Positions 12,381 through 13,631 of a stretch of DNA of 13,631 nucleotides are shown one piece after another. A program made the position numbers and the translations under genes. Numbering within the stretch: the stretch's first letter is position 1; each line of letters opens with the position of its first letter. Origin of the DNA: Lachnospiraceae bacterium (GTDB lineage Bacteria > Bacillota > Clostridia > Lachnospirales > Lachnospiraceae); NCBI GenBank assembly GCA_900770325.1, contig CAAGKE010000017.1, forward strand, positions 1 through 13,631. The letters are read 5' to 3'. The notes beneath the pieces were generated by a model that was given only the letters and a program-made list of their open reading frames with translations, made no database searches and had not been told where the DNA came from.

Positions 12381-13631
12381 TTCCAGTCGATGGTTCTCAG
12401 ATCCAGCCGGTAGCTGTCAGAAAATACCACGTTCTCCAGCTCACTGGAAGCTCCGATATACTTGGGATACTGAACGATCGGAATAAACGGACCGTATTCT
12501 GCGGTTGCTTCCTGCATTTCCTTCAGCAATTCTACACGGGCATCCTGATCCATCTCGCTCACGATCTCAGCTTTCATAGCCGCCAGCTCCGGATCAATTT
12601 CCCCGGTCCAGCCTGCACGCAGTCCAACCACGCCATCCGGCAGGAATTCCAGCTCTGCATTGGGGTCGATATAGTCCGGAGACCAGTACATTACACTAAA
12701 GCCCAGAGTGCCGTCACGATAGCTGTCCGCATATCCGCCGGTCCAGTCCTGTGTCTGGATATTTAAAGTAATGCCGATCTTAGACAGGTCATCTGCCAGT
12801 TTTACCGCGATATCCGTCAGAGGAATGCCTTCCGGTGCCAGAGTACAGCAGGGGAAGTCGATCTCAAAGCCATCTGCATATCCGGCTTCTGCCAGCAGTT
12901 CCTTTGCCTTTTCCACATCTGTATATCCGGTATCTCTGGGATCCAGAGCACCCAGCAGTCCAACCTGGATGCTGGAAACCGGTGTTACAGAGCCTTCTCC
13001 TACCATCTGCTGGATACCGGCATAATCAATAGCCAGGCGGATGGCCTGCTGTACCCTGGGATCAGATACCGGGCCGCCCAGACTCTCATCCATGTTCATA
13101 AATACAAAGCCCATGGTCATGGTGGGAGAAGAAAGCACCTCCACGCCATCTGTACCCTCCAGTTCACCGGCTGTATCCGCATTCAGATTCAGGGCAATCT
13201 GGATATCGTCCCTGGTCAGGGACATCATCTGGGTATTGGCATCATCCATTTCCTGAATGATATATTCCGAAACGGAAGTGGTCTCATCATAATAATTCTC
13301 ATTTTTCACCAGGACAAATTCTTCATCCGGAGTATAGCTTTCCAGCTCAAAGGGGCCGGATCCCAGGCTGGCACCTGCATCAAAATATTCCTTTGCAGTA
13401 TCCGCCGTTGCCGCATCCTCTCCATCGGTAGCTCCCTGCTCCTTTGCCAGAGTGGAGTCGATCACGGACAAACTGGCATAGGCAAGCTTTGCGGTAAAAG
13501 AGCTGTCCGGTGTATTCAGGTTGAACTGAACCGTATGGTCATCGATTACGTCAATACTGTCAATTCCATCGCAGATAAAAGAAGGATTATCCTTCAGATT
13601 CTTGCACCGCATAATACTGAATTTTACATCC
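12377..13631 (-). CDS. ABC transporter substrate-binding protein, family 5 (peptide/nickel type), 5' end outside window
   Basis: 417 residues are visible, ending DLRTIDWK then TAA. The reading frame is still open at the window edge (DVKFSI precedes the first Met), so that internal Met is not the start. About 100-130 residues including the lipoprotein signal should lie beyond the edge, judged from the usual 500-550 aa of the family. Typical features are DVKFSI, IDSIDVIDDHTVQFNL, GSGPFELESYTPDEEFVLVK, DPRVQQAIRLAIDY, KAKELLAEAGYADGFE, and the Tyr-Trp-Ser-Pro-Asp-Tyr motif in FSVMYWSPDYIDPNAELEFL. The protein would be a membrane-anchored extracytoplasmic receptor passing its ligand to the DppB/DppC-type permeases encoded downstream. 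An acidic stretch with EDAATADTAKEY is compatible with this class. The ligand is unknown; an oligopeptide is likeliest from family membership, but many members bind other solutes. Confidence 0.92.
   Translation of the reverse strand, partial: DVKFSIMRCKNLKDNPSFICDGIDSIDVIDDHTVQFNLNTPDSSFTAKLAYASLSVIDSTLAKEQGATDGEDAATADTAKEYFDAGASLGSGPFELESYTPDEEFVLVKNENYYDETTSVSEYIIQEMDDANTQMMSLTRDDIQIALNLNADTAGELEGTDGVEVLSSPTMTMGFVFMNMDESLGGPVSDPRVQQAIRLAIDYAGIQQMVGEGSVTPVSSIQVGLLGALDPRDTGYTDVEKAKELLAEAGYADGFEIDFPCCTLAPEGIPLTDIAVKLADDLSKIGITLNIQTQDWTGGYADSYRDGTLGFSVMYWSPDYIDPNAELEFLPDGVVGLRAGWTGEIDPELAAMKAEIVSEMDQDARVELLKEMQEATAEYGPFIPIVQYPKYIGASSELENVVFSDSYRLDLRTIDWK

Noticed and set aside
12176..12766. Rightward 196-codon open frame with repeated hydrophobic segments
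   Set aside because: It is the antisense of the 33-bp repeat array and of the binding-protein gene. It has no ribosome binding site, and its apparent membrane segments come from the pyrimidine-rich repeat.

Overview
The window looks like the chromosome of a gut-type Lachnospiraceae (Clostridia, Firmicutes). The reasons are strong AGGAGG-type ribosome binding sites, moderate GC, and the gene set: a 314-aa YhaM, a full-length MutS2, an RlmD/RlmCD-type methyltransferase, a cytidylate kinase-like protein, and a dipeptide/oligopeptide-type ABC system. The genus cannot be fixed from sequence alone. No phage, CRISPR, rRNA or tRNA gene was seen.

Layout. Positions 1-~119 hold nested inverted repeats and a short open frame resembling the right end of an IS200/IS605-type element, abutting the stop codon of rlmD. 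A leftward pair follows: yhaM (2455-1511) then rlmD (1485-103), 25 bp apart. The 576-bp gap 2456-3031 separates this pair from rightward mutS2. It holds several arms of a dispersed palindromic repeat, including a 184-bp giant hairpin, and then a terminator-like leader just before mutS2. After mutS2 (3032-5407) comes a 127-bp MITE-like insertion flanked by an 11-bp direct repeat that contains the mutS2 stop codon. A rightward two-component system follows: an OmpR-type response regulator (5608-6306) and a sensor histidine kinase (6358-7767).

The rest reads leftward. A probable nucleoside salvage/catabolism cluster runs cytidylate kinase-like gene (9819-9196), rpiB (9091-8630), nucleoside phosphorylase (8595-7783). 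It meets the histidine kinase gene end to end with only 15 bp between stops. The next gap (9820-10329) carries another composite copy of the dispersed repeats and a strong leftward terminator. Upstream of that terminator is an ABC importer unit: substrate-binding protein (cut by the window edge), a 33-bp tandem repeat array, then permeases of the DppB and DppC types. No ATPase gene lies between these permeases and the terminator.

How the genes relate. YhaM, RlmD and MutS2 are housekeeping nucleic-acid enzymes. The phosphorylase releases ribose-1-phosphate, which after mutase action could feed RpiB and the pentose phosphate pathway. The importer brings in peptides or another solute. The least ordinary content is in the intergenic DNA: three intergenic regions share modules of one mosaic family of structured repeats, and one copy carries direct evidence of past insertion.
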